Assembly: GCA_964554385.1 (NCBI GenBank)
Contig: CAZKOM010000023.1
Coordinates: 1-26,170, forward strand
Source: JAGKXC01 sp964554385
GTDB taxonomy: Bacteria > Bacteroidota > Bacteroidia > NS11-12g > UBA955
DNA length: 26,170 bases
Reading direction: 5' to 3'
Part shown: piece after piece, positions 7,466 to 16,070 of the stretch
Layout of the letters: each line of letters starts with the position of its first letter
Position numbering within the stretch: position 1 is the first letter of the stretch
The notes under the pieces: generated by a model
The model's database searches: none
What the model was told of the DNA's origin: nothing
The model's input: only the letters and a program-made list of their open reading frames with translations
Program-made: the position numbers and the translations under genes

Positions 7466-8101
7466 ATGAGTACAAAACAACGAAACAAACGAATTTTCGC
7501 TATCGTATTGGCGATTGGTCTAATATGGGGGATATGGGAGTGGACAAAGCAACGGGATGCGGAACGGATTGCGGAAATCAAAGAAAAGGAAAATACCATT
7601 GTTGGTGATACCGTTGTGCCCGTTACCCTATCGGATACTTCGGGGATGGATTTAATTGAAATCGACAGTGTAAAAATGCTTGCCGCTTTTCAGCGTGCTG
7701 CCAATCGATACTCGCAAGCCTTTTTAGCTAAGAATGCGGAGGTATGTGCCGAATATGCTCTTCCCGCGATGATTAAAGCCAATGGCGGAATAGATAAATA
7801 TAAAAATAAGTTAAATGCATATTTCGCGAGAGACCCTATTGTTCCAGATCGGGTAATTGCTGGTCCCGTGGAGCGTATTGGACCCAAATTGGATCGGGAA
7901 GGATATGGTCATGGCTGGTACTGCATCATGCCTGTTCGCCGATATGTAACCGTTGATGGCAAGCAGATGTTGGATGTACAACACATGGCGGGTCAAACCC
8001 TAGACGAAGGCAAGCATATTTATTTTATCGATATCACAGGAATGCCTTGGGAAAAAATAGAGCAGGTAATGCCAGACATTGACTTTCTGGTAAAAAAATA
8101 A
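7466..8101 (+). CDS. Membrane-anchored protein of unknown function
   Basis: A 211-residue protein not recognised as a named family. Residues 1-9 are basic (STKQRNKR), 10-28 form one hydrophobic segment (IFAIVLAIGLIWGIWEW), and the rest is hydrophilic, so it is probably anchored in the inner membrane with the C-terminal part in the periplasm. A charged linker (about 29-45) leads to a mixed alpha/beta domain with AFQRAANRYSQAFLAKN (74-90), a helix-rich opening reminiscent of NTF2-like folds; this resemblance is weak. It ends FLVKK. It lies alone between the dnaK terminator and a repeat-bearing intergenic stretch, facing the zinc-ribbon gene. Confidence 0.7.
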   Translation: MSTKQRNKRIFAIVLAIGLIWGIWEWTKQRDAERIAEIKEKENTIVGDTVVPVTLSDTSGMDLIEIDSVKMLAAFQRAANRYSQAFLAKNAEVCAEYALPAMIKANGGIDKYKNKLNAYFARDPIVPDRVIAGPVERIGPKLDREGYGHGWYCIMPVRRYVTVDGKQMLDVQHMAGQTLDEGKHIYFIDITGMPWEKIEQVMPDIDFLVKK

Positions 8102-8122
8102 TTGAAGAATTGCATTGATCGC

Positions 8123-8205
8123 TTAGCGGTGGGATTAGCCGTATGATTCGTTGTTAGATTAGCCGTATGATTAGCGGTTTGACAACGTTTAAATTAGCGG
8201 TAGGA
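8123..8205. repeat. Degenerate 12-bp tandem repeat
   Basis: Units of consensus TTAGCSGTNNGA begin at 8123, 8135, 8159, 8171 and 8194. A decayed unit sits at 8147 and a poorer 11-bp one at 8183, so the period of 12 holds across the stretch with one single-base slip. The two best copies read TTAGCCGTATGATT. The array fills the non-coding space between two convergent genes and contains no credible reading frame. Confidence 0.7.
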
Positions 8206-8295
8206 TAGGCCCAACAATTTGACTTAATCCTGTTACAATTAAATTCAATACGAATTACCAATTTAATCGGCAGTCAATTAATTGCGTTGCTCGGC

Positions 8296-8330
8296 AAATA
8301 AAAAAGGCTACCTCGTTGGAGATAGCCTTC
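8296..8330 (-). terminator. Rho-independent terminator of the Nif3/zinc-ribbon operon
   Basis: AAGGCTA (8304-8310) pairs with TAGCCTT (8323-8329), and after one mismatch CTC pairs with GAG around a four-base loop. On the minus strand the stem is followed by a T-rich run (complement of 8296-8305), placing it 23 bases after the zinc-ribbon gene's stop. Confidence 0.88.
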
Positions 8331-8352
8331 TATACACGATAACGTTTAAATC

Positions 8353-9150
8353 TTATTTAGATGCAGTTAAGCGCATTTTACGACGTGGAGTTTTTTCTTG
8401 TTTTTCCTCGTCAAAGGCAGCTATACCGGTAATGGCTTGGTCTACTAAAATTCTTCCGCAGTTTTCGCAATCAATGATACGATAGTGGGCACGGATATCG
8501 GAATGACGTTGTGGTGGTATTTTAGAAAAACAACCTCCGCAAGAGCTTCTGATGATAGGAGCAACGGCAATACCGTTCTTCATGTTGGTACGAATTCTAG
8601 AATAAGCGCGACCCAAACGAGCATCTAATTTACCAGCCGCAGCATCGCGTTCTGTTGAAATTTTAGCTATTTCCTCCGCATTTTCCTTTTCTATCTCTGT
8701 TAACTCCGCTTTTTTGAAATCTAAATCTTTCTGTTTAGAATCTAACGTAGCTTGCGTTTTGTCTAAAATTTCTTGTTTGCCTTCGATTTGCTTTCCGAAG
8801 TCGCGAATTTTCTTCTCCGCAGACAGGATTTCCAAACCAGCAATTTCTTTTTCTTTATTGATGGCATCATACTCACGGCTATTTTTGATGTTATTCAACT
8901 GTTCATCGTATTTTTCGATGGCGCGTTGAAAATCTTTAATAGCATTTTTCTTTGCAGAAATTTCGTGGTTATAGCTATCGATTTCTTCGGTAATATGCTG
9001 AACGCGGGTTTGCAAGCCAGCTATTTCGTCTTCCAAATCGGCAACCTCCATTGGCAATTCGCCAAGAACGGCGCGAAGGGCGTCGATACGGGAATCGATT
9101 TGCTGCAATTTCCACAAATCCTTTAATTTCTTATCAATGGTAACGTCCAT
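8353..9150 (-). CDS. Coiled-coil protein with C4 zinc ribbon (CT398-like)
   Basis: A 265-residue cytosolic protein in two parts. Residues about 10-185 are a long antiparallel coiled coil rich in Lys and Glu with the loop NNIKNSREYDAINKE (86-100), the hallmark of the CT398-like hairpin. Residues 200-235 hold a zinc ribbon with Cys204-Cys207 (SSCGGC) and Cys228-Cys231 (DCENCGR). A basic tail follows. Members of this family occur in many phyla and are often encoded beside Nif3 homologues, as here: only three bases separate its ATG from the upstream Nif3 stop. The molecular function is not established; links to secretion and to RNA or protein binding have been suggested for relatives. The family call is firm. 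Confidence 0.88.
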   Translation of the reverse strand: MDVTIDKKLKDLWKLQQIDSRIDALRAVLGELPMEVADLEDEIAGLQTRVQHITEEIDSYNHEISAKKNAIKDFQRAIEKYDEQLNNIKNSREYDAINKEKEIAGLEILSAEKKIRDFGKQIEGKQEILDKTQATLDSKQKDLDFKKAELTEIEKENAEEIAKISTERDAAAGKLDARLGRAYSRIRTNMKNGIAVAPIIRSSCGGCFSKIPPQRHSDIRAHYRIIDCENCGRILVDQAITGIAAFDEEKQEKTPRRKMRLTASK

Positions 9151-9153
9151 GGT

Positions 9154-10257
9154 TTATATATAATCTATTGGGTTGGTAACAGTTTCGGCAAAAATGGTTG
9201 CAAAATTAGGGAATTTTGCTGATAAAATCTCAGAAAAGAGTTGCATTGTAAATTTCTCACTTTCGAAGTGGCCGATATCGCAGAGCAGCAGGGAATTACC
9301 AGCATCGAAAAACTCGTGGTATTTAACGTCTGATGTAACGTAAGCTTGGGCTCCGGCGGCTTTTGCGGCGGCGATCAGGAAACTTCCTGAACCGCCGCAA
9401 ACCGCCACTTTGGCGATTGGCAAATCTGCCGAAACCGTAAATTTTACGGATTTTAAATTCATCGATTGTTTCAAGTATTGCAAAAACTCCTTCTTAGTCA
9501 TTGGTTTCGGCAGATTGCCAATGGCGCCGGAGCCAAATTCTCCGCTTGTATTTTCGATTCGTATCCACTCGTGAGCCACTTCTTCATAAGGATGAGCTTG
9601 ATTAAATGCCTGTTCCACCGCCGATTTTTTCCAAGCCGGTACTATCACTTCCAATTTCAATTCAGAGGACGAGTACGGCTCCCCTACCTTGCCTTCGGCG
9701 GGATTGGCTCCTTCCATTGGCGTAAATGTCCCTGTACCTTCGGTTGCAAAAGAACACTCGGAATAATTACCAATAAACCCTGCACCGGCCTGGAAGATGG
9801 CCGATTTCACAACCTCCAAAGAATCATGAGGTACAAATAATTGTAGTTTATACAATACATTTTCTTTGGGAAACAATACCCGAGTATCGGACAAGCCCAA
9901 TTTTTGTGCTATTTTCTGATTTACTCCATGCGCCAATACGTTATCTAAATTGGTATGGCAAGCATAAATGGCAATATTGTATTGTATTGCTTTGATTATG
10001 CAACGTTGCACTTCGTTATCGCCCGTTAATCGTTTTACACCTCCAAAAATCAAGGGATGGTGGGCAATAATTAAATTACAACCTTTCATCTTGGCTTCCT
10101 CCAAAATAGCTTCGGTTACATCCAAACATAACAAGGCCGAATGCACTTCCATCGTTCTGTCGCCCACTAACAATCCGGAATTATCATAGGATTCCTGCAA
10201 CCACAGCGGTGCGATGGCTTCTAAGGCTTTGGAAATATCAGAAACAGTTGGATTCAT
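9154..10257 (-). CDS. Nif3-like dinuclear metal centre protein, long YqfO type
   Basis: A 367-residue member of the Nif3/DUF34 family, which forms hexamers with a two-metal site. Metal ligands visible are His66-His67 (AHHPLIFGG), His101 and Asp105 (ACHTNLDN), and His330 with Glu332/334 (DIGHFESE). Between the two Nif3 halves lies an inserted PII/CutA-like domain, about 132-235, containing VLYKLQLFVP and AHPYEEVAHEW; this marks the long form found in Bacillus YqfO rather than the short E. coli YbgI. Proposed roles include GTP cyclohydrolase-like and metal-related functions; none is settled. First gene of a two-gene unit with the zinc-ribbon protein. CAACTTTG four bases before the ATG is one mismatch from a -7 box. 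Confidence 0.92.
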   Translation of the reverse strand: MNPTVSDISKALEAIAPLWLQESYDNSGLLVGDRTMEVHSALLCLDVTEAILEEAKMKGCNLIIAHHPLIFGGVKRLTGDNEVQRCIIKAIQYNIAIYACHTNLDNVLAHGVNQKIAQKLGLSDTRVLFPKENVLYKLQLFVPHDSLEVVKSAIFQAGAGFIGNYSECSFATEGTGTFTPMEGANPAEGKVGEPYSSSELKLEVIVPAWKKSAVEQAFNQAHPYEEVAHEWIRIENTSGEFGSGAIGNLPKPMTKKEFLQYLKQSMNLKSVKFTVSADLPIAKVAVCGGSGSFLIAAAKAAGAQAYVTSDVKYHEFFDAGNSLLLCDIGHFESEKFTMQLFSEILSAKFPNFATIFAETVTNPIDYI

Positions 10258-10298
10258 GATTCAAAGTTGCAGAAAATAACGGAATTTTGCAGCCTCCC

Positions 10299-11558
10299 AT
10301 GAAACAACTACAGTTAAAACCCGGCAAAGAAGGTTCGATTTTGCGCAAACACCCTTGGATTTTTAGCGGTGCGTTAAAAGACAGTCAATCCTTAACCCCG
10401 GGAGAATGGGTTCAAGTTGTTTCTCATCGTGGTGAATTGCTTGGAATTGGTCATGCAGGCGACGGCAGTATTGCCGTGAGGATTATTGCCCACTGGGACG
10501 ATGCCTGGTTCGGAGAAGCCCAGGATTCGGCATTTGCTAAACCGCAGTTACTTACTTCATTAAACGCCCCCATTCGCACACCGGATGTGGAATTTTGGAA
10601 AGGCCGATTAGAAAAAGCGTGGGTGATGCGTAGAAATTTGAATTATGGACCCAATACCTCCACCAATGCGTTTCGGTTGGTTCACGGAGAGGGGGATTTG
10701 TTGCCTGGGTTGATTATCGATATTTACGGAGACGCCGCCATCATCCAAGCACATACCCACGGTATGTTGGCCGCGGTAAAGAATATTGCTCAGGCGCTTC
10801 AGCAAATACCAGAACTGGAATTAGTTACCATTTACAACAAAAGCGCCTCTGCCATGCATTTAAATGCGGCGGATGTAGACGGTTTTGAGCTGGGCAATCA
10901 GCCCAGCGGCAAAGCCCTCGAGAATAATCTCCCCTTTTGGGTGAATTGGCAAACTGGACAAAAAACAGGCTTCTTTTTAGATCAACGAGAAAACAGGGCT
11001 TTGCTCCGGCAGCACGCTGCCGGCAAAACCGTCTTGAATACCTTCTGCTACACCGGTGGTTTTTCCATCGCTGCGCTCGCCGGACATGCTCAACACGTAA
11101 CCAGTGTAGATATTAGCGCTACCGCCATGGAATTAACCAATAAAAACGTAGAATTATACTTCGCAGAAAATGGTAATCCCAACAACCAAACCCATGAATC
11201 GGTTACCGCAGACGTCCTCCAATATCTTAAAAATCATTTAAAAACCTACGATATCGTAGTGCTAGACCCTCCAGCTTTTGCTAAAAGTTTAAATAAAAAA
11301 CACCAAGCAGTGATGGGGTACAAACGACTCAATGCCCTCGGAATCAATTGCGTTAAGCCCGGTGGTCTGTTATTTACCTTCTCTTGCTCCCAGGTAGTTG
11401 ATGATGTGCTGTTTGCAAATACCGTTACAGCAGCTGGAATAGAAACAGGTAGAAATTGCAAAATATTGTACAAATTAGGACAGGGACCAGACCATCCTGT
11501 AAATCTCTACCACCCCGAAGGCCATTATTTAAAAGGATTGGTCATTCAAGTTGATTAG
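10299..11558 (+). CDS. RlmI-like class I rRNA methyltransferase
   Basis: SAM-dependent RNA methyltransferase of the RlmI/RlmL-K superfamily (COG1092), 419 residues. E. coli RlmI makes m5C1962 in 23S rRNA; the exact target here is not shown. An N-terminal PUA domain (about 1-75, with KHPWIFSGAL) binds RNA, then comes a linker domain and the Rossmann methyltransferase: GQKTGFFLDQREN (220-232), NTFCYTGGFS SAM site (247-256), and VLDPPAF (321-327), followed by a SCSQ motif carrying the catalytic-type cysteine. The frame opens at a TTG at 10287, but the ATG at 10299 is preferred since it follows GAATTTTG, one mismatch from a -7 box, and matches family starts. It is divergent from the Nif3-family gene with only 41 bases between. 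Confidence 0.92.
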   Translation: MKQLQLKPGKEGSILRKHPWIFSGALKDSQSLTPGEWVQVVSHRGELLGIGHAGDGSIAVRIIAHWDDAWFGEAQDSAFAKPQLLTSLNAPIRTPDVEFWKGRLEKAWVMRRNLNYGPNTSTNAFRLVHGEGDLLPGLIIDIYGDAAIIQAHTHGMLAAVKNIAQALQQIPELELVTIYNKSASAMHLNAADVDGFELGNQPSGKALENNLPFWVNWQTGQKTGFFLDQRENRALLRQHAAGKTVLNTFCYTGGFSIAALAGHAQHVTSVDISATAMELTNKNVELYFAENGNPNNQTHESVTADVLQYLKNHLKTYDIVVLDPPAFAKSLNKKHQAVMGYKRLNALGINCVKPGGLLFTFSCSQVVDDVLFANTVTAAGIETGRNCKILYKLGQGPDHPVNLYHPEGHYLKGLVIQVD

Positions 11559-11569
11559 GCATCATCCAA

Positions 11570-12115
11570 TTACAGACTTCTGCCGCGAACTACGGTAGTC
11601 TTATTCTTTATCTTACTTTTTGAAGATGCCACATACATTAACTGCGGCGGATTGAAATCTCCTCCGTTAGGGTTTTTAATAGACCATCGTCCTCCCATGT
11701 AACTCACCTTTCCATCAACAACTTCCAGTGAAAGTTCGTTGCCTCCCTTAGTTACAAAATGCAGCCCCGTATTGTCATCTACTGAAAAAGACACATGAAT
11801 TCCCTCGGTAGAAATCTTGCCTAAACTCACTCCCTTGATCCCATCCACAAACAATAAGGATTCTACTTCCTTTCCACTGGAGCTTTTAATAGTTCCGCCT
11901 TCAACCCGTACATTCTTGGAATCAACTTCTCGAAACAACTCAAAACTTCCTTTTAATCGATATTGAATCTCGTTTGCCGGAATATTGTTCTCACGCCATT
12001 CTACCAACGTATTCTCTGTCAATATCTTGGTTGGCATAAAAACAGAACAAGACGAAAACAACACTGCCAACAACCCCAAGGCTATAACACGACTTTTTTG
12101 ATTACTATTGCTCAT
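11570..12115 (-). CDS. Small lipoprotein of unknown function
   Basis: A 181-residue protein with a lipoprotein leader: basic start, hydrophobic RVIALGLLAVLFSSC with the cysteine at 23. The mature part is beta-rich, contains a stretch KNVRVEGGTIKSSSGKEVES, and ends with the basic tail TTVVRGRSL. I recognise no family. The frame could begin at a TTG two codons earlier, but the ATG at 12115 is taken. It converges on the RlmI-like gene with 11 bases between stops. It is the last of four consecutive minus-strand genes for unknown exported proteins. Confidence 0.65.
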   Translation of the reverse strand: MSNSNQKSRVIALGLLAVLFSSCSVFMPTKILTENTLVEWRENNIPANEIQYRLKGSFELFREVDSKNVRVEGGTIKSSSGKEVESLLFVDGIKGVSLGKISTEGIHVSFSVDDNTGLHFVTKGGNELSLEVVDGKVSYMGGRWSIKNPNGGDFNPPQLMYVASSKSKIKNKTTVVRGRSL

Positions 12116-12143
12116 ATCCAAAGAATTTACGAATCTACTTTTA

Positions 12144-12944
12144 TTATGGATGAAACACCGCAGTTGTCCGGCTTATTTTGTCCACCCGAATCACGGATTG
12201 ACTAACTTTTTGGATTTTTCTGGGTTCAAAATGGTTTATTGAATACGAATTCGCCGTATCCTTAAATTGTCTGCGTTTGCATCGAGTCCATTGTTCGATG
12301 GTATAAAAAACCTGCAACTCTGGATCGGTATCTGTCCATGGCACTCGTTTTAATCGATCGGAATACACATCATTAGACCGCGTATCGGATGCTGCTCCAT
12401 TGCCACTTGTCCCATCAATAGTTAAATTCCCCATCGAATCGGTGCCAAACCCTACCGCGGCAATATCGTATATATCTCGGGTAGGAATTTCTACCGTACC
12501 AACGATCAAAATCCAATTTTCTTTTGCCGAATCCAACTCAAATCGATCCTTCCAATACCTCCATTCTTGCACTCGGCTGCTAATTCGCATGGATTTCACC
12601 TCAGCCCCCTGACTCCCATAACTTCCCAACCCACGATAGCCAGACCAGTAAAAGGAATCAAAATCAATCCGCCAAGTATGTTTTTTCATAGATCGCTGCA
12701 TCTTTTTTGAAACCTCAACCCACAAATAAAATTCCTGTACGATTGGTGCTCCCTGAATACCGGGATAACTGACATGTTTGGAGATTCGCTTCAATTGAAC
12801 AGGCGGCCTATTTACTGAGACCTCCAAACGCCCACCCAACAATTGCCCTATACCCAAAACACCCATCAACATCATCGAACAACACAGCCGAATTATTCTT
12901 CTTTTTTTCATTATACTACCCATCACTTTCCCATTAACTTTCAT
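12144..12944 (-). CDS. Exported protein of unknown function
   Basis: A frame of 266 codons with several possible starts; the ATG at 12911 (MKKRRIIRLCCSMMLMGV) gives a classic signal peptide of basic end, hydrophobic core and LGG-type cleavage area near residue 28, and is more likely than 12944. The mature part has many aromatic and charged residues in alternating pattern (EFYLWVEV, TWRIDFDSFYWSGYRGLGSYG), suggesting beta structure, but no family is recognised. It precedes the small lipoprotein gene by 28 bases on the same strand and follows the two paralogous surface-protein genes. Confidence 0.6.
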   Translation of the reverse strand: MKVNGKVMGSIMKKRRIIRLCCSMMLMGVLGIGQLLGGRLEVSVNRPPVQLKRISKHVSYPGIQGAPIVQEFYLWVEVSKKMQRSMKKHTWRIDFDSFYWSGYRGLGSYGSQGAEVKSMRISSRVQEWRYWKDRFELDSAKENWILIVGTVEIPTRDIYDIAAVGFGTDSMGNLTIDGTSGNGAASDTRSNDVYSDRLKRVPWTDTDPELQVFYTIEQWTRCKRRQFKDTANSYSINHFEPRKIQKVSQSVIRVDKISRTTAVFHP

Positions 12945-12994
12945 TTACACTGTATTCCGTTATTTTATATTATTGACTCTAGGGAAACTCAGAA

Positions 12995-13906
12995 TCACTT
13001 TTCATATTTTGTACCAAACTTGTATTGCAATCCAAACCAAGTATGACTAACTTGAAACACACCATCCATCAGCAACCCATTATATCCCAAACCAACATTT
13101 GCATATAATTGTTCGAAAACGCGGCAATTCACCCGAAAATCAAGATGATATTGTAAATCAAAATCGTTTGCCAAACCCTGTGTCTCACCAAAACGTGGAG
13201 TATTAATCGTCTCGGAAACCAATTCCCGATTCCCATTATCGTACCATATCCAATGCCTATCGTACGTGACATAGGAATAGGATTGGTTTTTCCTGCTATC
13301 CTTACTGACGTTGGCAAATCCATACAACCCCGCATTTGTTTCAAAAGTTAAGCGCGTATTAGGCTTTTTAAAGTTCCCTATTTCAATATTTAGATTTGCT
13401 AAAGCACCTAAGGTTTTACAACTCGCCGTTTGAACTAATCGCCCACCATTTTCAAACACATGTCTAATATTATTTATATAAATATCTTGATAATATTCCC
13501 AATAATTGTCTTCGTATTTGAGCTCCATAGCGCTAACACCAATTCCCAAATCAATATTGGTACGCAAAAATCGATATCGCAACGGGGACGACGCATCCAA
13601 AGCAAATCTCCGGGAAATATTTATACGCGCAGAACTTAAATTGTAGAGTTCATACCCTTGCGTTCCTCGCCAAGTTCCATATCGAATTTCTCCGTCTTGA
13701 GGCATGTAACCACCTGTTACAATGTAAGTCCGTGGATACATACGCTGGGGCGAAAATTCATACACCGTATCATACAAAACAACGGTATCCGTTGGAGCTC
13801 CTCGTTTCAATGTAGTTTCTAACAGGTCCAACCCAAACAGAGAAACCTGAAATAACCCCGTTATTACCAACCAAATAACTTGCTTAATATTGTTCTTAAT
13901 CCCCAT
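12995..13906 (-). CDS. Probable outer-membrane-associated beta-rich protein, copy A
   Basis: A 303-residue exported protein with a leader at 5-25. After a short spacer it carries DTVVLYDTVYEFSP (40-53), then alternating beta-strand-like segments and a C-terminal WFGLQYKFGTKYEK, the aromatic pattern usual for the last strand of a small outer-membrane barrel. It is clearly related to the next gene upstream: both share DTVV-YDTVYE-SP, SLDA/ALDA-S-LRYR, GNFKK, a YDNG-RE motif and G-Y KFGT ending. I recognise no named family. TGGCTTTG lies three bases before the ATG, one mismatch from a -7 box. Confidence 0.65.
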   Translation of the reverse strand: MGIKNNIKQVIWLVITGLFQVSLFGLDLLETTLKRGAPTDTVVLYDTVYEFSPQRMYPRTYIVTGGYMPQDGEIRYGTWRGTQGYELYNLSSARINISRRFALDASSPLRYRFLRTNIDLGIGVSAMELKYEDNYWEYYQDIYINNIRHVFENGGRLVQTASCKTLGALANLNIEIGNFKKPNTRLTFETNAGLYGFANVSKDSRKNQSYSYVTYDRHWIWYDNGNRELVSETINTPRFGETQGLANDFDLQYHLDFRVNCRVFEQLYANVGLGYNGLLMDGVFQVSHTWFGLQYKFGTKYEK

Positions 13907-13977
13907 CTACAAAGCCACAATATACAGAATTTCAGTCAGATCAAAAAACCTAGACCATGCATCAAACTACCGCTATC

Positions 13978-14865
13978 CTACTCCTTCGGTTCGAATACGG
14001 TACCAAATTTATACTCCAATCCCACGGTAGTGAAATTTGCGATGACATCATTTTTCAACAATACCGTGCCCCCGTATCCACCAAACAGTGAAATACCCGA
14101 TGTTACATATACCTTACCCCGAACATTGAGGTGCAATTGAACATCGGATCCCGTGTAAATAACATCAGAAGAACCCCAGGAACCATAATAATAATTTACT
14201 TCTTCCCTCACCCCGTTATCGTAATATATCCAATCAATTGAATAATTGTCTATTATGGCTCGGTAGGTTGAAGAAAATGCGGTGTAGGCATAAGCTCCAC
14301 CGTTTAGTTCTAATGTGAATCTCTGTTGATTCTTTTTGAAATTACCCAATTCTACGTGTAGTTCTAATTCCGGCCCCAAGGTATAAAAATTAGCCCAATG
14401 TTTACTCGTGCCTCCGTATTCATACACGTGTAAATTCCCCCCAATATACTGATCTGAATATTTTTGCCACGTTGTCATGCTGGTAATATAAATCTCACGT
14501 AATCCAACACCAAGATGGGCATCCGCTTTTAACCATCGATACCGCAAAGCTGATTTTGCATCCAAGGATATTTGCCTACCAAAACTCAATCGATTGGTAT
14601 TCAAACCCTCTGTAGTATGTCCGTCCACAAGTCCATACTTACTTTCACCGCTTTGTGGCATCCAAGAAGCGGCGGCAACCCAAGACCTTGGAAATCGAGA
14701 ATGAGGTGAAAGCTCATACACCGTGTCATACACAACCACCGTATCGGATGGAGAATTGACGGATCCCACCTCCAATTTATGATCGCCAACACCAAAAACA
14801 CTCGTTGGAAAAAACAAGAAGCACAGCGCAACTATTCCGATAAATTTACTATTACTAAAACTCAT
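13978..14865 (-). CDS. Probable outer-membrane-associated beta-rich protein, copy B
   Basis: A 295-residue paralogue of the gene downstream. The frame opens at a TTG at 14886, but the ATG at 14865 (MSFSNSKFIGIVALCF) gives a good signal peptide and is preceded by a TTATTTTG box-like sequence six bases upstream. The mature part shows DTVVVYDTVYELSP, SLDAKSALRYRWLKADAHLGVG, ELGNFKK, IYYDNGVREE and the terminal GLEYKFGT, each in the same order as copy A. Strand-like segments suggest a small barrel or beta-rich surface protein. The two genes are 71 bases apart and probably arose by tandem duplication long ago, since only blocks remain alike. Confidence 0.65.
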   Translation of the reverse strand: MSFSNSKFIGIVALCFLFFPTSVFGVGDHKLEVGSVNSPSDTVVVYDTVYELSPHSRFPRSWVAAASWMPQSGESKYGLVDGHTTEGLNTNRLSFGRQISLDAKSALRYRWLKADAHLGVGLREIYITSMTTWQKYSDQYIGGNLHVYEYGGTSKHWANFYTLGPELELHVELGNFKKNQQRFTLELNGGAYAYTAFSSTYRAIIDNYSIDWIYYDNGVREEVNYYYGSWGSSDVIYTGSDVQLHLNVRGKVYVTSGISLFGGYGGTVLLKNDVIANFTTVGLEYKFGTVFEPKE

Positions 14866-14892
14866 TGCTAACAAAATAATATACAATATTTT

Positions 14893-14915
14893 AGGCAGAT
14901 TTCCAAATCCGACCT
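14893..14915 (-). terminator. Possible hairpin after the lptF/G gene
   Basis: On the minus strand AGG-T-CGGATTT pairs with AAATCTG-CCT, with one bulge and one G-T pair. It lies 26-48 bases after the stop of the LptF/G-family gene and before the start of copy B. No T tract follows directly, so termination is only suggested. Confidence 0.35.
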
Positions 14916-14940
14916 ACTATTATACGACAATAGCTTTTAA

Positions 14941-16026
14941 TTATTGTTGTGCTTTTCGATAAAACAACCAAGCAACGGGAATAAACAATACATTGGGTAG
15001 CCAAACGGCTAACCACGGCCAAACTACTCCCCGATTTCCGTACGAAATAAAATACTTGCTAAAGAACAAAAAGAACAGAATTACAAAAATCCCAATACCC
15101 AAAGAGTAACCCAATCCATTTCTCGTTTTTCTGCCTGCAACACTGACTGCAATAACCACCAAAATGAACGTACTAAAAGGAGATGCATATCGCCGATATA
15201 GCTCAGTTTGCAATAAATCTACATTGCTGGACCCTCTCAATTTCTCTTTGGCAATCATTCTTCGCATTTCATTCTGGTTTAAACTCTGAACATCTTCCAA
15301 GCGAAAAAAGAAATCTTCGGGATTGAAATCAATCAATGTATCCATGGAATTCATGTTCTTAACCAACTGATTACCATTGGGTAAAAACACCCGTTGCTGA
15401 ACCATCTCCAATTGCCACTTTTTAGCTTGTGGCGACCATCGGATAAATCTGCCAAACAATGTACTCTTTAAATTTTTACCTTGATATTCCTCCAACGTAA
15501 CCCCTATACCAGAACTATCATTGTTATTGAAGTATTCCATGTACATATTAACCCCAGGTTTCAACTGCCTAAAAATGGTTGATTTCGCCTGGGAGTAATA
15601 ATCCCGCATATACGTATTCTCAAATTTCACCCGCTTTTTATCGGTAATGGGAATTATCCAAGAATTCAACAAATAACTAAAAAATGCAAGCAAAGCCGCA
15701 GTAGCCATGTAAGGCATTAAAATTCTTCTCAACGACCAACCTCCGCTTAACATGGCTATAATCTCTGTACGAGAAGCCAATCGAGAGGTGAAATACAATA
15801 CCGAAATAAATATAAAAATCGGGGAATAGGTATTTAATAATGTTGGAATGAAATTCAGATAATATACCGAAAATATCTGATCAATTGGAGCGCTTTTCTC
15901 CATAAAATCATCTAATTTTTCAGCAAAATCGAACACCATGATGATGATTACAAACAAGGCCACCGTAACAAAAAACGTCCTCAAAAACGTTGATGCTATG
16001 TACCGGTCCAGTTTTGTAAATCTCAT
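14941..16026 (-). CDS. LptF/LptG family permease
   Basis: Inner-membrane subunit of the LptB2FG transporter, which lifts lipopolysaccharide out of the inner membrane. The 361-residue length is normal. Three N-terminal membrane segments (about 15-33, 55-80, 100-120) precede a periplasmic domain of about 130-285, then three more segments near 285-300, 310-330 and 335-355, giving the 3+3 pattern of the YjgP/YjgQ family. The cytosolic loop SRLASRTEIIAMLSGG at 81-96 is the conserved coupling-helix region that touches LptB. Whether it is F or G cannot be told. It follows tgt by 44 bases and is probably the last gene of the ubiE-porT-tgt-lpt unit; TATAATTTG eight bases before the ATG might give a second promoter. 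Confidence 0.92.
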   Translation of the reverse strand: MRFTKLDRYIASTFLRTFFVTVALFVIIIMVFDFAEKLDDFMEKSAPIDQIFSVYYLNFIPTLLNTYSPIFIFISVLYFTSRLASRTEIIAMLSGGWSLRRILMPYMATAALLAFFSYLLNSWIIPITDKKRVKFENTYMRDYYSQAKSTIFRQLKPGVNMYMEYFNNNDSSGIGVTLEEYQGKNLKSTLFGRFIRWSPQAKKWQLEMVQQRVFLPNGNQLVKNMNSMDTLIDFNPEDFFFRLEDVQSLNQNEMRRMIAKEKLRGSSNVDLLQTELYRRYASPFSTFILVVIAVSVAGRKTRNGLGYSLGIGIFVILFFLFFSKYFISYGNRGVVWPWLAVWLPNVLFIPVAWLFYRKAQQ

Positions 16027-16070
16027 GATATGAGCAAATTATAATTTCATAATTATTCGATAAAATTCCA

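Noticed and set aside
7423..7608. Separate small gene overlapping the start of the 7466 gene
   Set aside because: It is out of frame with the clear membrane protein and has no recognisable sequence.
8123..8205. CRISPR array
   Set aside because: The unit is 12 bases, directly tandem, without unique spacers, and no cas gene is present.
8773..9126. Plus-strand open frame opposite the zinc-ribbon gene
   Set aside because: It is the complement of a coiled-coil region, where low-complexity codons give long spurious frames.
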